The notes below the pieces were generated by a model, which was given only the letters and a program-made list of their open reading frames with translations, made no database searches and was not told where the DNA came from. From NCBI GenBank assembly GCA_902363575.1, contig CABJAJ010000003.1:248001-312000 (forward strand): 64,000 nt of DNA. The letters run 5' to 3'. The position numbers and the translations under genes were made by a program. Origin of the DNA: Rikenellaceae bacterium (GTDB lineage: Bacteria > Bacteroidota > Bacteroidia > Bacteroidales > Rikenellaceae). This document shows positions 9,110 to 18,103 of the stretch, piece by piece. How positions within the stretch are numbered: the stretch's first letter is position 1; every line of letters starts with the position of its first letter.

Positions 9110-12100
9110 TTAACCGTTCCACGAGGCATCGAAGTCATGCACCACGTCGATAAGGGCTTGGGCCATCTGTTCCTTGAAATGCTGGATCTCGGCCGTCTGT
9201 CCTTCAGGCGATTTAAGCAGGTCGATGGTCTCCACGCTCATCAGGTTGGTGATGTTGACGATGACCTGCTTGGGAGCCGCCGAAGACAGCCGCCCCGTAC
9301 CGGAATAGTTGCCGCCCGCGCCACCGTCGTCATCCCCGGAAACACCCGTGATGCGGTTGGCATTGAACGGGGAGGTGTCGTTCGAGTCCGGCTCGTTGGC
9401 GTAGAGCGCCGCCGAGAAACCCGCCTTGCGGAGGATATTTTCCGCTGCCTCCGAGGAACCGCCGAACACCTGGCGCAGGGTGCCGGAAAGGTTTACCAAC
9501 AGGTGGTGTACACGCTGCCGGCCGGCCAGCATCTCCTGACGCTCCTTGTCGGTAGCCTGCGCATTCAAAGCCTTCTGTACCCACAGCCCGTCTTTGTTCT
9601 GCGTAAAACCGCCACGAGTCAGTTCACCGTAGTCGAATCCCGATTTCTCGATCAGGGCACGGGCGCCCGCCGCGCTCTCGATGGCATCGAGATAGCCCTG
9701 TGCCGCCGTGGTGATGTGTTTCACGGTGGTGCTGTTCTGGTAGGCAGCGTAGGTGGGCGTATAGGCGGCCGCTATTTCTGGCAGGTCGCCGAGAGCGTTG
9801 GTGTAGGTGACCTTGCCGTCACGCTCGAACCAGAAAGGTTTGTCCAAGCCGAGCTTCTTTGCGGCTTCCGCTGCCGTCACTGCCTGCTGGCCGTATTTGA
9901 GGGCGATGTTCTCGATAAAGGCACGCACCTCCAACGGGTCGGACATTTTTCCGAACTCGGCATAGGCGGCATTCAGGCGTGACTGGCTATCCCGGCGGGC
10001 AATGGCTGTAATAGCCTCCCTGCTGTCGTCCTGCCGGGCATCTTCGGGGCTGTACACATCCTCGATCGTAATCATGCCGTCCGATGCACCCACGGCAAAC
10101 GTGCCGGCCCAGCCAGCCCACCAGTTTTTGGTAAAGGCTCCGATCTTATGGCCGCTGCTTTCCTCGATGGTCTTGCCTGTAGTCAGGTCGTCCACCGCCT
10201 TTTTGGTATCAATGGCCTGCTGGTAGGTCTTGTGTAAGGCAGCGTATAGGTCTTCGATAACCGGATAGCGGTATTTCTCGTTGGCGGTAATGTCTTCCAG
10301 CACGGCGTCTTTGGCCTTCTTGATCTGCCACGTCTTGTAGGCAACCCACCCCAAAGCACCAACCAAGGCCGCGATGCCGGCCGTGGCGGCAACGGCGGTC
10401 GTACCGATGGCACTCAGGGAACCGGCGGCACCGACCAGACCGCCGCCCGTTGCGACCTGCGAGGCGAACAGCGAAGAGAATCCGGCACGGGCGGCGAAAG
10501 AACCGGCTCCACCTTGCAGCAAGGCACGTCCCATTGCACCCTTGCCACTGACACCGGCGGCCTGAAAAGCGGTGACAAGAGCCCGTTTGTTGGCAAAAGA
10601 CAGGGCTTTGACGCCTCGGGCACTGGTAAGTCCGGTCAGACCGGAAAGCAGCTCGGCGATGGAATTGCCTGCGGCCTGTTTGCCGATAAAGCCGACCGCG
10701 ACACCGACATTGGTCAGAGCCCCGGCGAGTTTGAACAGTCGCGTGGCGACAAAGCCGGTGAACAGAAGCGGCTCGATCCAGTAAAAGTTGCGGGTCATCC
10801 ACGAAGCGAAGTTCCCCAGCACGGAGAGCAGGCTCAGTACACCTTGTCCGATGGAAGCGAGGCCACGGGCGAACTCACGGGAATTGAACTTGGAAAGGAA
10901 GTCTTTCAACGTACTCCGGATGACAGGCTCGATCAGCTCGTACCCCTGCATGAAGGATTCCGTGAGTTGGGAGGTCATCTGGTACCACAAACCTTTGGTC
11001 GTGTCCTGCTTCACCTGCGCCAGCTCGGAAGAGATGCCCTGCGATGCACGGTTCTGCGACGCGAGCGTCCGAAGCTGCCCGTAGTTGCTGACGAACATCA
11101 TGGCAGCATTGCCTCCGATCTTGCCGAAGATGGTCTGCATGTCGGCCATCGTCGCCCCTTTCTTGTTCAGATCCTCGAAGATGTCGGCCAGCGGACGCAA
11201 CTTTTCCACCTGTTTGCCGTAGATATCCTCCATGCGCGTGAACTTCACGCCCAGACGGTCCAATGCCTCCCGTGCCTCTTTGGTGGGTTTGGCAAAGCGG
11301 GTGGACATGGCTCGCAGGGCCGTACCGGCCATCGTTCCCTTGATACCCATATTGCCGAGAACGCCGATAGCGGCGGATGCCTCCGTGAAATCGACCCCGG
11401 ACAGACGCAGGTAACCGGCCGCCATCTTGAAGGATTCGGCCATCTCGATGATGTTCACGTTGGAACGTGACACGGTAGAGGCCAGAATGTCGGCCACCGA
11501 ACCCATGCTGGTATTCTTGATATTGTAGCCGGTCTGGATGTTGGTGGCGAGGTCTGCAATTTGAGAAATGTCGTTGTCGCCAATGAGCGCAAGGTTCGTA
11601 ATCGGGCGGATCGATTCGTTGATGGTCTCGATACCCATGCCGGCCATACTCAGGTATTTTACCGCGCCTGCCACCTCGATAGCCGTGAACTTGGTTTCGA
11701 CGCCGATACGGCGTACATATCTGGCCATCCGGTCGAAACGCCCCTCGAAGGTTGCCAAATCGGAGTCGGCCACCCGGAGAATCGAGTGAGCCGACTGCAT
11801 GATGTTGGAATACTCGACGGCTTCCGTGAACTGCGTGCGCAGGAAATTATAGGCCATGTAGGCGTTGAGCATTCCGGCCATCGGGAGATTACGCCACGAC
11901 GGGGCCTTGGAATACTGGATGCGGTTGATAGCTGCACGGCGTTTGCTGCCGTACACGGAATCGTCGAAAGCCGCCTGACGGCGCATGGAGGTTACCACAT
12001 GGGCCGCGTTGCGACGCCGCAGGGTTTCCTCGGCCTGACGGCGTCGCTTCTCCGCGTTGAGTTCCTCCCGACGGGTACGTTCGGCAATCTTGCGCAACTC

Positions 12101-12982
12101 CCGGTCGGCACGCGCACGTTCGCTTTCACGCAGGCGTGCGGCACGCTCGGCAGCCCGGATTTCCGACATCTGCCGGAAGGTATCTACCTGCAAGGCCGCT
12201 TTCTCACGGGCCTGTTGCATACGCTGACGGTTCATGGCCTCGTCTGCATAGAGGCGTTTGTTCAGTCCCGCCTGCTCTTTGTCGGAGAGTACGGGCGCTG
12301 CGACCGGGGCATACGGAGGCCGCACGACCGGACCGACGGGAGCGGAGGTTGCGGGAGCCGCCGTATTCAGGTGCAGCGTCATCGTGGCAGCACCCCGGAT
12401 GTTGCCCAAAAGCGTGAGAATCTCCTGCAAGCGTACACGGGCCGTGTCGGTCTTGATGTTTACCTCACGCCCTTTCTCCAAATGAGCGAGGGCCGAGTTG
12501 ATCTTGCCGATGGAGCGGGTGACCGTCCGCTGGGTGTCCATGACGCTCTTGACTGCCAAGGCGGCATTCCGTTTCGCCTCGGCCTGCTGCTCGTCCAACT
12601 TTTTCTTGCCGACCAGTTTATTGGTCTGGTTACGGAGCGCGCGGCCGTCGATTTTCTCGCCGGGGTTGATGGTCAGCTTGATACCCTGCGTCAGCTCTTT
12701 GATTTCGGTCAGCAGGGTCTTGACACCCTCCAGTCGTTTCTCCGTTTCTCCGGTCTTGATTTCCAGATCGAAGTTGAAATCCTTCTTCTTGCCGTTCTTT
12801 CCCCGGAAGGTCTTTTCCACGGCCTCCATCATCTCGTTGATGTTGGTGATGACCGGTGCAAAGCTCGCCCTGCCCTTGCTTAGTTTCTCGACGGCATTGG
12901 CAAAAGCTATTACCTGCTCGGTGCCCTGCGTGGCATCGACCTTTATATCGTAAAAGACTTCGTAATTCTGCGTTTGAGCCAT
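9110..12982 (-). CDS. Phage tail tape measure protein
   Basis: About 1290 residues from MAQTQNYEV at 12982 (the longer frame to 13144 overlaps the chaperone extension). The N-terminal third is charged and coiled-coil-like (many Arg/Glu/Ala). Next comes a TP901-type tape measure domain (SMAGMGIETINESIRPITNLALIGD, TDLAT-like repeats, FGKIGGNAAMMFVSN), then Gly/Ala-rich hydrophobic segments and a variable C-terminal half. It sets tail length and is ejected during infection. The tail chaperone gene lies immediately upstream, as in nearly all long-tailed phages. Confidence 0.88.
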   Translation of the reverse strand: MAQTQNYEVFYDIKVDATQGTEQVIAFANAVEKLSKGRASFAPVITNINEMMEAVEKTFRGKNGKKKDFNFDLEIKTGETEKRLEGVKTLLTEIKELTQGIKLTINPGEKIDGRALRNQTNKLVGKKKLDEQQAEAKRNAALAVKSVMDTQRTVTRSIGKINSALAHLEKGREVNIKTDTARVRLQEILTLLGNIRGAATMTLHLNTAAPATSAPVGPVVRPPYAPVAAPVLSDKEQAGLNKRLYADEAMNRQRMQQAREKAALQVDTFRQMSEIRAAERAARLRESERARADRELRKIAERTRREELNAEKRRRQAEETLRRRNAAHVVTSMRRQAAFDDSVYGSKRRAAINRIQYSKAPSWRNLPMAGMLNAYMAYNFLRTQFTEAVEYSNIMQSAHSILRVADSDLATFEGRFDRMARYVRRIGVETKFTAIEVAGAVKYLSMAGMGIETINESIRPITNLALIGDNDISQIADLATNIQTGYNIKNTSMGSVADILASTVSRSNVNIIEMAESFKMAAGYLRLSGVDFTEASAAIGVLGNMGIKGTMAGTALRAMSTRFAKPTKEAREALDRLGVKFTRMEDIYGKQVEKLRPLADIFEDLNKKGATMADMQTIFGKIGGNAAMMFVSNYGQLRTLASQNRASQGISSELAQVKQDTTKGLWYQMTSQLTESFMQGYELIEPVIRSTLKDFLSKFNSREFARGLASIGQGVLSLLSVLGNFASWMTRNFYWIEPLLFTGFVATRLFKLAGALTNVGVAVGFIGKQAAGNSIAELLSGLTGLTSARGVKALSFANKRALVTAFQAAGVSGKGAMGRALLQGGAGSFAARAGFSSLFASQVATGGGLVGAAGSLSAIGTTAVAATAGIAALVGALGWVAYKTWQIKKAKDAVLEDITANEKYRYPVIEDLYAALHKTYQQAIDTKKAVDDLTTGKTIEESSGHKIGAFTKNWWAGWAGTFAVGASDGMITIEDVYSPEDARQDDSREAITAIARRDSQSRLNAAYAEFGKMSDPLEVRAFIENIALKYGQQAVTAAEAAKKLGLDKPFWFERDGKVTYTNALGDLPEIAAAYTPTYAAYQNSTTVKHITTAAQGYLDAIESAAGARALIEKSGFDYGELTRGGFTQNKDGLWVQKALNAQATDKERQEMLAGRQRVHHLLVNLSGTLRQVFGGSSEAAENILRKAGFSAALYANEPDSNDTSPFNANRITGVSGDDDGGAGGNYSGTGRLSSAAPKQVIVNITNLMSVETIDLLKSPEGQTAEIQHFKEQMAQALIDVVHDFDASWNG

Positions 12983-13040
12983 GAATAGCGTGTTTACATC
13001 CGTTGAAAGAATAGCCCTTTTCGGGCATCGGGGACTGAAA

Positions 13041-13072
13041 AGGAAAACCCCGCAGTCACAAGGGCTGCGGGG
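13041..13072 (-). terminator. GC-rich hairpin before the tape measure gene
   Basis: On the minus strand CCCCGCAG (13072-13065) and CTGCGGGG (13055-13048) form a perfect 8-bp stem with a 9-nt loop, followed by TTTTCCTTTT. It lies between the end of the chaperone frames (13087) and the tape measure start (12982), so it may attenuate rather than fully stop transcription. Confidence 0.55.
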
Positions 13073-13086
13073 CTTCGGAAAGCGGA

Positions 13087-13278
13087 TCAGGGAGACGGCG
13101 GTTGCAGGGTAAGACGGGAAATAAGCACCTGCTGGTGAAGCCACAATGCCTCTTCAGAAAGCATGGCGAACTCCTCGTCCGTAATGCTGTCGAGATGGAC
13201 ACCCGGAAAGTAGTGGCGGATATAGATCAGCCGTTGACGAATCCGCTGGTCGTCACGTACCGCCCAGGTGTCGATCAG
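13087..13278 (-). CDS. Tail assembly chaperone extension reached by -1 frameshift
   Basis: Just where the 117-residue chaperone stops (TGA 13277-13275), the -1 frame is open and encodes 63 residues beginning LIDTWAVRDDQRIRQRL and ending LTLQPPSP. This frame has no ATG, GTG or TTG near its beginning, and its nearest upstream stop is at 13314-13312. The string GGTAAAC directly before the zero-frame stop allows the A-site tRNA to slip from AAC to AAA. This matches the G/GT arrangement of tailed phages: a minor fusion of about 180 residues that binds the tape measure. Coding character and position are seen; frameshifting is inferred. Confidence 0.6.
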   Translation of the reverse strand: MIDTWAVRDDQRIRQRLIYIRHYFPGVHLDSITDEEFAMLSEEALWLHQQVLISRLTLQPPSP

Positions 13279-13628
13279 TTTACCAGCAGGCTCTGACGGG
13301 TGGTGATGATTTCAGAAAGCTGGGACATCAACCCGAAGAGGAACAGCGATTCGTTGTCCACCAGCTCCTTGTCGCCGTCGAGGAAGCAGTCGCGGGCGAG
13401 CTGACGCATGGCGTTCACCTCGTCCTTCTTCGACGCCGCCATGAACTTCGAGAACTGCGGGAAGGTCGGTTCTCCCATGTAGGCGACATAAAACTCTTTT
13501 TCTCCGCAATCCATATCGCCGAACACGACCATCGGATAGACCTTGCGGACTTTCTTCTCGGCCTTCAGCGCGGCCGCTTTTTTCTTAATCTGGGCTTCCT
13601 GCTCCAGCGTAAGATTCTTATCTTCCAT
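13275..13628 (-). CDS. Phage tail assembly chaperone (G-like product)
   Basis: 117 residues from MEDKNLTLEQEAQIKKKAA at 13628; the ATG at 13715 is rejected because the added residues look non-coding and cover the divergent promoter region. The protein is Lys/Glu-rich at the N-terminus and continues with VYPMVVFGDMDCGEKEFYVAYM. Size and position upstream of the tape measure fit the tail chaperone family (Mu gp41, lambda G). A -1 frame extension follows. Confidence 0.65.
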   Translation of the reverse strand: MEDKNLTLEQEAQIKKKAAALKAEKKVRKVYPMVVFGDMDCGEKEFYVAYMGEPTFPQFSKFMAASKKDEVNAMRQLARDCFLDGDKELVDNESLFLFGLMSQLSEIITTRQSLLVN

Positions 13629-13734
13629 TTCTGCGTGATATTTGGTTACAAAAAGGAATAGCGGCTTTCCGGCTTCAACGGGTGTAAATCGGGAAAATAT
13701 TTCGATAAAATGCAAAAGTTAGAAAGATATTGCC

Positions 13735-13742
13735 TATATTTG
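13735..13742 (+). promoter_or_regulatory. Bacteroidota -7 box of the RloAB operon
   Basis: TATATTTG matches TAnnTTTG and sits 30 nt before the ATPase start at 13773. It lies in the 144-nt gap shared with the divergent chaperone gene. A clear -33 box was not identified. Confidence 0.6.
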
Positions 13743-13772
13743 CAGAAAACTCACATATAACAACGATATTGT

Positions 13773-15017
13773 ATGATTATTCAGTTCACAGTTGAAAATT
13801 TCCTTTCATTCAGGGAGGCGGCGACACTTTCGTTGGCAGCTTCAGCTTTGAAGGAAAAACAAACTTCGTCGGAGGATATCGTTTTTGAACTGGCCGGAAC
13901 GAATCTTTCTTTGCTGAAAAGTGCCGTTGTGTACGGAGCTAATGCCAGCGGAAAGTCCAATTTGATAAAGGCCCTTGATTTCTTCAAGTGGTTTGTTATC
14001 AATTCATCCAAAGGTGTACAGTCCGGCGAACGCATACAACAGGTGGAAAGTTTTCGCCTCAATCGCGGCACGGAGAACGAACCCAGCTATTTCGAGGCCG
14101 TCTTTGCTGATGAACAGGCTCAGTACCGGTACGGTTTCGAGGTGGATGAGAAACGGGTTTACAGAGAATGGCTTTACCAAAAAAGCAATAAGAAAAAAGC
14201 CAAGGAAGTGGAGTTGTTCCTGCGCAATCTGGATGAGTATGAATTGCATCCGAAATTTACCGTCGGGAAAGAGGTGGTTGCTAAAAGGATGGTGCGCGAC
14301 AATGCACTGCTGTTGTCCGTAGCCGCGCAATTCAACGAGGCCGTTTCGGTGGAAATCATGGAGTGGCTGGCTAATACAACTATCGTGCTGGGCAGTAGCG
14401 ACGAGCGGATATGGGAAATGGCAGCCCGGCAAATCGATAATCCCGAGATGAAACAGCGCATTGTCGAGTTTGCCCAGTTTGCCGATTTCGGAATAGACGA
14501 CATCCGTAAGGTTGACAATACGGTCATCAGTTCGCACCAACAGTATGACGAGACGGGAAAGGCCACGAAAATGGTCACTTTTCCGTTCCGGAAGAACGAG
14601 TCGGAAGGTACGATCAAGTATTTTTCATTGGCCTATCCGATTATCGACGCACTGGATCACGGCAAGCGATTGGTCATCGACGAGTTCGACTCGAAGATGC
14701 ACCCGCTGTTGACCAGTAAAATCATTGCACTCTTCAACTCTCGGCTGACGAATGCCAAGAATGCACAGTTGATTTTTACGACGCATGACACGAACCTGTT
14801 GAATGCAAATCTGTTCCGTAGAGACCAGGTGTGGTTTACTCAAAAAGACTCTTTGGGGGCATCGGAGTTGTATTCGCTGGCAGAGTACAAAGTACGCAAC
14901 AGTGCGCCCTTCGAGAAAGAGTATCTCATGGGGAAATATGGAGGTGTCCCTATCGTCGGACAGTTCGAGCGTTTGTTTGATCAGAAAGAAGAGACGGAAA
15001 ATGGCACGGATGAATAA
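13773..15017 (+). CDS. RloA-type AAA ATPase (defence pair, ATPase subunit)
   Basis: 414-residue ABC/SMC-type ATPase of the AAA_21/AAA15 kind: Walker A GANASGKS (55-62), a Walker B-like LVIDEFDSKMHP near 300, and a downstream FTTHDTNLL switch histidine. Such ATPases are encoded with RloB, and in a similar architecture with the Toprim protein of PARIS, and act in anti-phage defence (family knowledge). The rloB-type gene overlaps its end by 17 nt, so both are translationally coupled. The pair lies inside a phage tail operon in the opposite direction and with its own promoter, which marks it as an inserted cargo module. Confidence 0.78.
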   Translation: MIIQFTVENFLSFREAATLSLAASALKEKQTSSEDIVFELAGTNLSLLKSAVVYGANASGKSNLIKALDFFKWFVINSSKGVQSGERIQQVESFRLNRGTENEPSYFEAVFADEQAQYRYGFEVDEKRVYREWLYQKSNKKKAKEVELFLRNLDEYELHPKFTVGKEVVAKRMVRDNALLLSVAAQFNEAVSVEIMEWLANTTIVLGSSDERIWEMAARQIDNPEMKQRIVEFAQFADFGIDDIRKVDNTVISSHQQYDETGKATKMVTFPFRKNESEGTIKYFSLAYPIIDALDHGKRLVIDEFDSKMHPLLTSKIIALFNSRLTNAKNAQLIFTTHDTNLLNANLFRRDQVWFTQKDSLGASELYSLAEYKVRNSAPFEKEYLMGKYGGVPIVGQFERLFDQKEETENGTDE

Positions 15018-15630
15018 ACGAGACCCACGGGCTGCCCGCAATCTTCGACGGGTAAGTTTTGTTCGGGAGGTCAAGCAAACCTTTCTGATCGTATGCGAGG
15101 GAGTGAATACCGAACCCGACTACTTCAATGCCTTCCGTCTGACATCAGCCAATATCAAAGCTGTCGGACAAGGCATCAATACGGTCGGGCTCGTGCAGAA
15201 AGCTCTTCGGATAAGGGAAGAAGAGCGGAAGAAAGGTCGTGACTATGACCAATGCTGGGTAGTATTCGATAAGGATGATTTCCCGGACAATGATTTCAAT
15301 CGTGCAATAGCATTGGCTCAAACCGGCGGAATGAAGGTCGCGTATAGCAATCAGGCATTCGAATATTGGTTTCTGTTGCACTATAACCTGTTTCAAGGGC
15401 CGATGCACCGAAATATGTACGCCGAGAAGTTGAGCGGGTTGTTAGGTGTGGCATACAGCAAGGAAGCCGGATTTGCCGGACAGGTATTCAGAATATTGGC
15501 GGACAAACAAGGGCAGGCGATCCGGAATGCCAAAGCCATCATGTGCCAAATGGAAAACATCCCGCCGGCACAGGCAGAATCATCTACAACAGTACATCTT
15601 CTTGTCGAAGAGTTGAACAAATACATATAA
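15001..15630 (+). CDS. RloB-family protein (probable nuclease partner of the ATPase)
   Basis: 209 residues from MARMNKRDPRAARNLRR at 15001 (a second ATG at 15010 is possible). FLIVCEGVNTEPDYF near 28-42 and QCWVVFDKDDFPDNDF near 80-95 are the RloB landmarks and look Toprim-like (acidic E, then D-x-D). AFEYWFLLHY follows. The frame overlaps the ATPase gene by 17 nt. The probable role is the effector of an ATPase/RloB anti-phage system; the biochemical activity is not shown by sequence alone. Confidence 0.75.
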   Translation: MARMNKRDPRAARNLRRVSFVREVKQTFLIVCEGVNTEPDYFNAFRLTSANIKAVGQGINTVGLVQKALRIREEERKKGRDYDQCWVVFDKDDFPDNDFNRAIALAQTGGMKVAYSNQAFEYWFLLHYNLFQGPMHRNMYAEKLSGLLGVAYSKEAGFAGQVFRILADKQGQAIRNAKAIMCQMENIPPAQAESSTTVHLLVEELNKYI

Positions 15631-15679
15631 CAGCCGATACGAAAGCAATCACTGATGAATCAGCTCGTTATCACAGAAT

Positions 15680-15714
15680 TTGCATCATTATCATGGCTCA
15701 TGATAATGATGCAA
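15680..15714 (+). terminator. Perfect 16-bp hairpin downstream of rloB
   Basis: Arms 15680-15695 and 15699-15714 are perfectly complementary around a 3-nt loop GCT. It is followed by TGCTTTTGTAATTG, a weak T-rich tail. It is a plausible terminator for the RloAB operon. Confidence 0.65.
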
Positions 15715-15809
15715 TGCTTTTGTAATTGCGATGCTCGGCAGAAGTGCTGCCGTACAAAAGTACCGCACTTTAGAGAATTTGTGGTAGTTTTGTACACCCC
15801 TCAAACAAA

Positions 15810-15843
15810 ACGGAGAAACATCGTTTATCAAATGTTTCTCCGT
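15810..15843. terminator. Bidirectional terminator between rloB and the thioredoxin gene
   Basis: ACGGAGAAACAT (15810-15821) and ATGTTTCTCCGT (15832-15843) form a perfect 12-bp stem with a 10-nt loop. Plus-strand tail is TTCTCATTTCTT, minus-strand tail TTTTGTTTG. It lies 10 nt past the stop of the minus-strand thioredoxin gene and can serve both converging units. Confidence 0.75.
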
Positions 15844-15853
15844 TTCTCATTTC

Positions 15854-16171
15854 TTACAGCAATGCTTTCAATTTCTCTTCCAGCACTGATTTGGCAATAG
15901 CTCCGACTTGCCGCCCGACCTCCTTGCCATCCTTGAAGAAAATCACCGTCGGTATATTCCGAATGGAATACCTTACGGCTATGTCGTTGTTCTCTTCGAC
16001 ATCACACGCGGCGATGATCACCTGTTCCTTATAGGTCTCCGCTAACTCCGCTACCATCGGAGCCAAAGCCTTGCACGGGCCGCACCACTCGGCACCGAAA
16101 TCGACCATGAGCGGCTTCTCCGCAGAGAGCAGCTCATCAAAGTTTTTCTCTGTCGCTTGTATCATAATCAT
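15854..16171 (-). CDS. trxA: Thioredoxin
   Basis: 105-residue thioredoxin with active site WCGPC (29-33), preceding DFGAE, and the conserved NIPTVIFFKDGKEVGR with the cis-proline. It reduces protein disulfides in the cytoplasm. The start may also be the ATG at 16165. It has its own promoter and lies with RloAB between two parts of the phage tail operon, so it is probably part of the same cargo insertion; a phage-carried thioredoxin helping replication or virion function is an alternative. Confidence 0.88.
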   Translation of the reverse strand: MIMIQATEKNFDELLSAEKPLMVDFGAEWCGPCKALAPMVAELAETYKEQVIIAACDVEENNDIAVRYSIRNIPTVIFFKDGKEVGRQVGAIAKSVLEEKLKALL

Positions 16172-16199
16172 TCGTTATAGGTTATACTCAAAAAGGCTG

Positions 16200-16207
16200 C
16201 AAAAATA
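16200..16207 (-). promoter_or_regulatory. -7 box of the thioredoxin gene
   Basis: On the minus strand TATTTTTG (TAnnTTTG) lies 29 nt before the thioredoxin start, so this gene does not rely on the tail promoter. Confidence 0.6.
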
Positions 16208-16236
16208 CCGAAATATCCCCGGACTGCAAACACAGA

Positions 16237-16263
16237 ACCGCCTCTTTTCAAAAAAGAAGCGGT
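16237..16263 (-). terminator. Terminator behind the tail tube gene
   Basis: Minus strand ACCGCTTCTTTT / AAAAGAGGCGGT pairs over 12 bp with one G-U and a 3-nt loop, 21 nt after the tube stop. The tail after it (TCTGTGTTTG) is only moderately T-rich. It would separate upstream head/sheath/tube transcription from thioredoxin and the tape measure genes. Confidence 0.6.
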
Positions 16264-16283
16264 CCCATGCAAGAGAATGAGAG

Positions 16284-16739
16284 CTAAATGGTATCCCCGT
16301 CTCCGATCTGAATATCAAAGGGATTGAGGTCGAACTCGTGTACGATGTTGGTATCGTCCTGCTGGCTCTCCATGCCATCCTCGCTGAAGATACAACCTTT
16401 CAGCGTGACGGTGGTGGTCGTCCAGTCATCGCTGGCCATCGGGTTGGCGAACGAGATAATCAGGTCGAATTCACCCACATCCATCAAACTGCCGTAGGTC
16501 GAGCGCAAGGTCTGCTGTGTGGCATAGTCCATTGTGATGCTCGCCGTGTAGGAGATGTTTCCGAAACCCCGGCTGACAGGTTTTCCACCCAGACCGTAGT
16601 TGGGCTCGATTTTACGCTTCTTGCTCCATTTGATACCCGAAACGCCTTCGAGTACGGTGGAGCCTTCTTCGATTCCCAAGGCCGTGCTGGCCAAGGTAAT
16701 CATCGACCAAGAGTATGCGACGTTGTTTATGATTGCCAT
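16284..16739 (-). CDS. Phage tail tube protein
   Basis: 151 residues beginning MAIINNVAYSWSMITL, with GFGNISYTASITMDY and a beta-rich composition like the Mu M / P2 FII tail tube family of contractile phages. It follows the sheath gene after 8 nt, the standard sheath-tube order. The tape measure chaperone would normally follow directly but is separated by the thioredoxin/RloAB block. Confidence 0.7.
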   Translation of the reverse strand: MAIINNVAYSWSMITLASTALGIEEGSTVLEGVSGIKWSKKRKIEPNYGLGGKPVSRGFGNISYTASITMDYATQQTLRSTYGSLMDVGEFDLIISFANPMASDDWTTTTVTLKGCIFSEDGMESQQDDTNIVHEFDLNPFDIQIGDGDTI

Positions 16740-16747
16740 GTTTTCAT

Positions 16748-18091
16748 CTATTTAGCGGTTAGTGATAAGCCCTCTTCGACATAGATTTTCACGGCCACGC
16801 CGACGGGCACGATGACATAGCTGATGCGGAGCGTATCGTCCAACAGCACGTTCTGGTTGGGGTCGATGGTAACGGCATAGCCGCTGATCTCCTGCGCAGC
16901 CTGCATCTTGGCCAGTATGTCCCCGATCAGGGTCTTGAAGGCCGTGATCTTCGAGGGTGCGAGAAAGCCCGTTGCCGGATTGACCATCAAAGGGCTGTGC
17001 AGATACGGGAGCAAGGCTTCACGCACGGCACGGCGACTCTTGTTGATGGTGCGGTTGCGGGCGATGGTTCGGTAGTCCCCGTTGGAACAAGTCTGGTCTT
17101 TGGAGATATAGATGCCGTTCTCCCGACCCGAATACTTGATGGGGAAAATGTATCCCTTATCATCCAATTCGTCTAACAGCACCGGCGAAAGAGACTCGTA
17201 CAGGTTGGTCGATACGAACTCGTCCTCGGCATCGAGCGTGAGGTCGCCGAACCCGAGCTCGATTTGCTGGAAGTCGTCGGTAAAGAGATTAAACTGCCGT
17301 ACCCAGGCGATGGACTCGTGAACGCTTGCCTTGGCAAGGGCTCCCATGACAGCACCCAAAAAACCGACCGGCGTATGGTTCGGATTGCGGTACTGAATCA
17401 TCGCGTTCTGGTCATTTCGGGCCTGTCCGAAGATGACGCTGGTACGGGACGATTCGCAGATAGCCGACGGTATGCGGTTCAGGTCGATGACCTTCGCCTC
17501 CTCCGTGTCGCCGCCCGTGTTGGCGGGGTTGGCACACAGCACCACGGACAGCGGCTGGTTCAGCTCGGCCAGAGCCACCGCCTTGTCGTTGATGCCTTTC
17601 ACGAGGTTCAGGTTGTATTTCTCCTGCTCGCCGTTGAGTTTCCACAGCGGCTGCTCGGTCCAGATACCCACCTGCGAGATAAGCCCATCGGCGGCACGCT
17701 GCATCACGTCGAGGGCGTCCCAGTTCTCGGAGCAGTCCGCGAACATGACGTACAGCCTGCCCGGACCGTCGATGTTGCCGCTCATGCGGAAGAACTCGCG
17801 GATGTGGTAGGCCGGAATGCCGAACAGAAAGTTTTCGTTCGTCTCTTCGTCGGGGTCGCACGCGACACGCTCCTTGATGCCGAAGTCCTGTACGGAGGAT
17901 TTACGGCTGGTGATGCAGAGGACATCGCCCAAGGCCACGTTCGCCTCGTTGCTTTTCCCGTAACCTGCGGTAAAAAGGTCGGGCTGCCCCGATACGTCGA
18001 ACAGCAGGCCCGTGATTTTCTCGTTGCTTGCGGATGCGGCATACGGCAGATTGCCGTCCACATCCTTGATGATTACATTGCCTAATGCCAT
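16748..18091 (-). CDS. Phage tail sheath protein (DUF2586-like)
   Basis: 447 residues beginning MALGNVIIKDVDGNLPY, containing DDKGYIFPIKYSGRENGIYISKDQTCS and a C-terminal domain LLPYLHSPLMVNPATGFLAPSKI followed by ISYVIVPVGVAVKIYVEEGLS. This fits DUF2586-type sheath proteins of Mu-like myophages, which contract to drive the tube. Gene order (sheath then tube) supports it. Confidence 0.72.
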   Translation of the reverse strand: MALGNVIIKDVDGNLPYAASASNEKITGLLFDVSGQPDLFTAGYGKSNEANVALGDVLCITSRKSSVQDFGIKERVACDPDEETNENFLFGIPAYHIREFFRMSGNIDGPGRLYVMFADCSENWDALDVMQRAADGLISQVGIWTEQPLWKLNGEQEKYNLNLVKGINDKAVALAELNQPLSVVLCANPANTGGDTEEAKVIDLNRIPSAICESSRTSVIFGQARNDQNAMIQYRNPNHTPVGFLGAVMGALAKASVHESIAWVRQFNLFTDDFQQIELGFGDLTLDAEDEFVSTNLYESLSPVLLDELDDKGYIFPIKYSGRENGIYISKDQTCSNGDYRTIARNRTINKSRRAVREALLPYLHSPLMVNPATGFLAPSKITAFKTLIGDILAKMQAAQEISGYAVTIDPNQNVLLDDTLRISYVIVPVGVAVKIYVEEGLSLTAK

Positions 18092-18103
18092 ATTGCCTGC
18101 GTG

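Noticed and set aside
14803..15000. Longer start for the RloB-type protein
   Set aside because: The added residues are a frame-shifted reading of the ATPase gene; the ATG at 15001 gives the family N-terminus.
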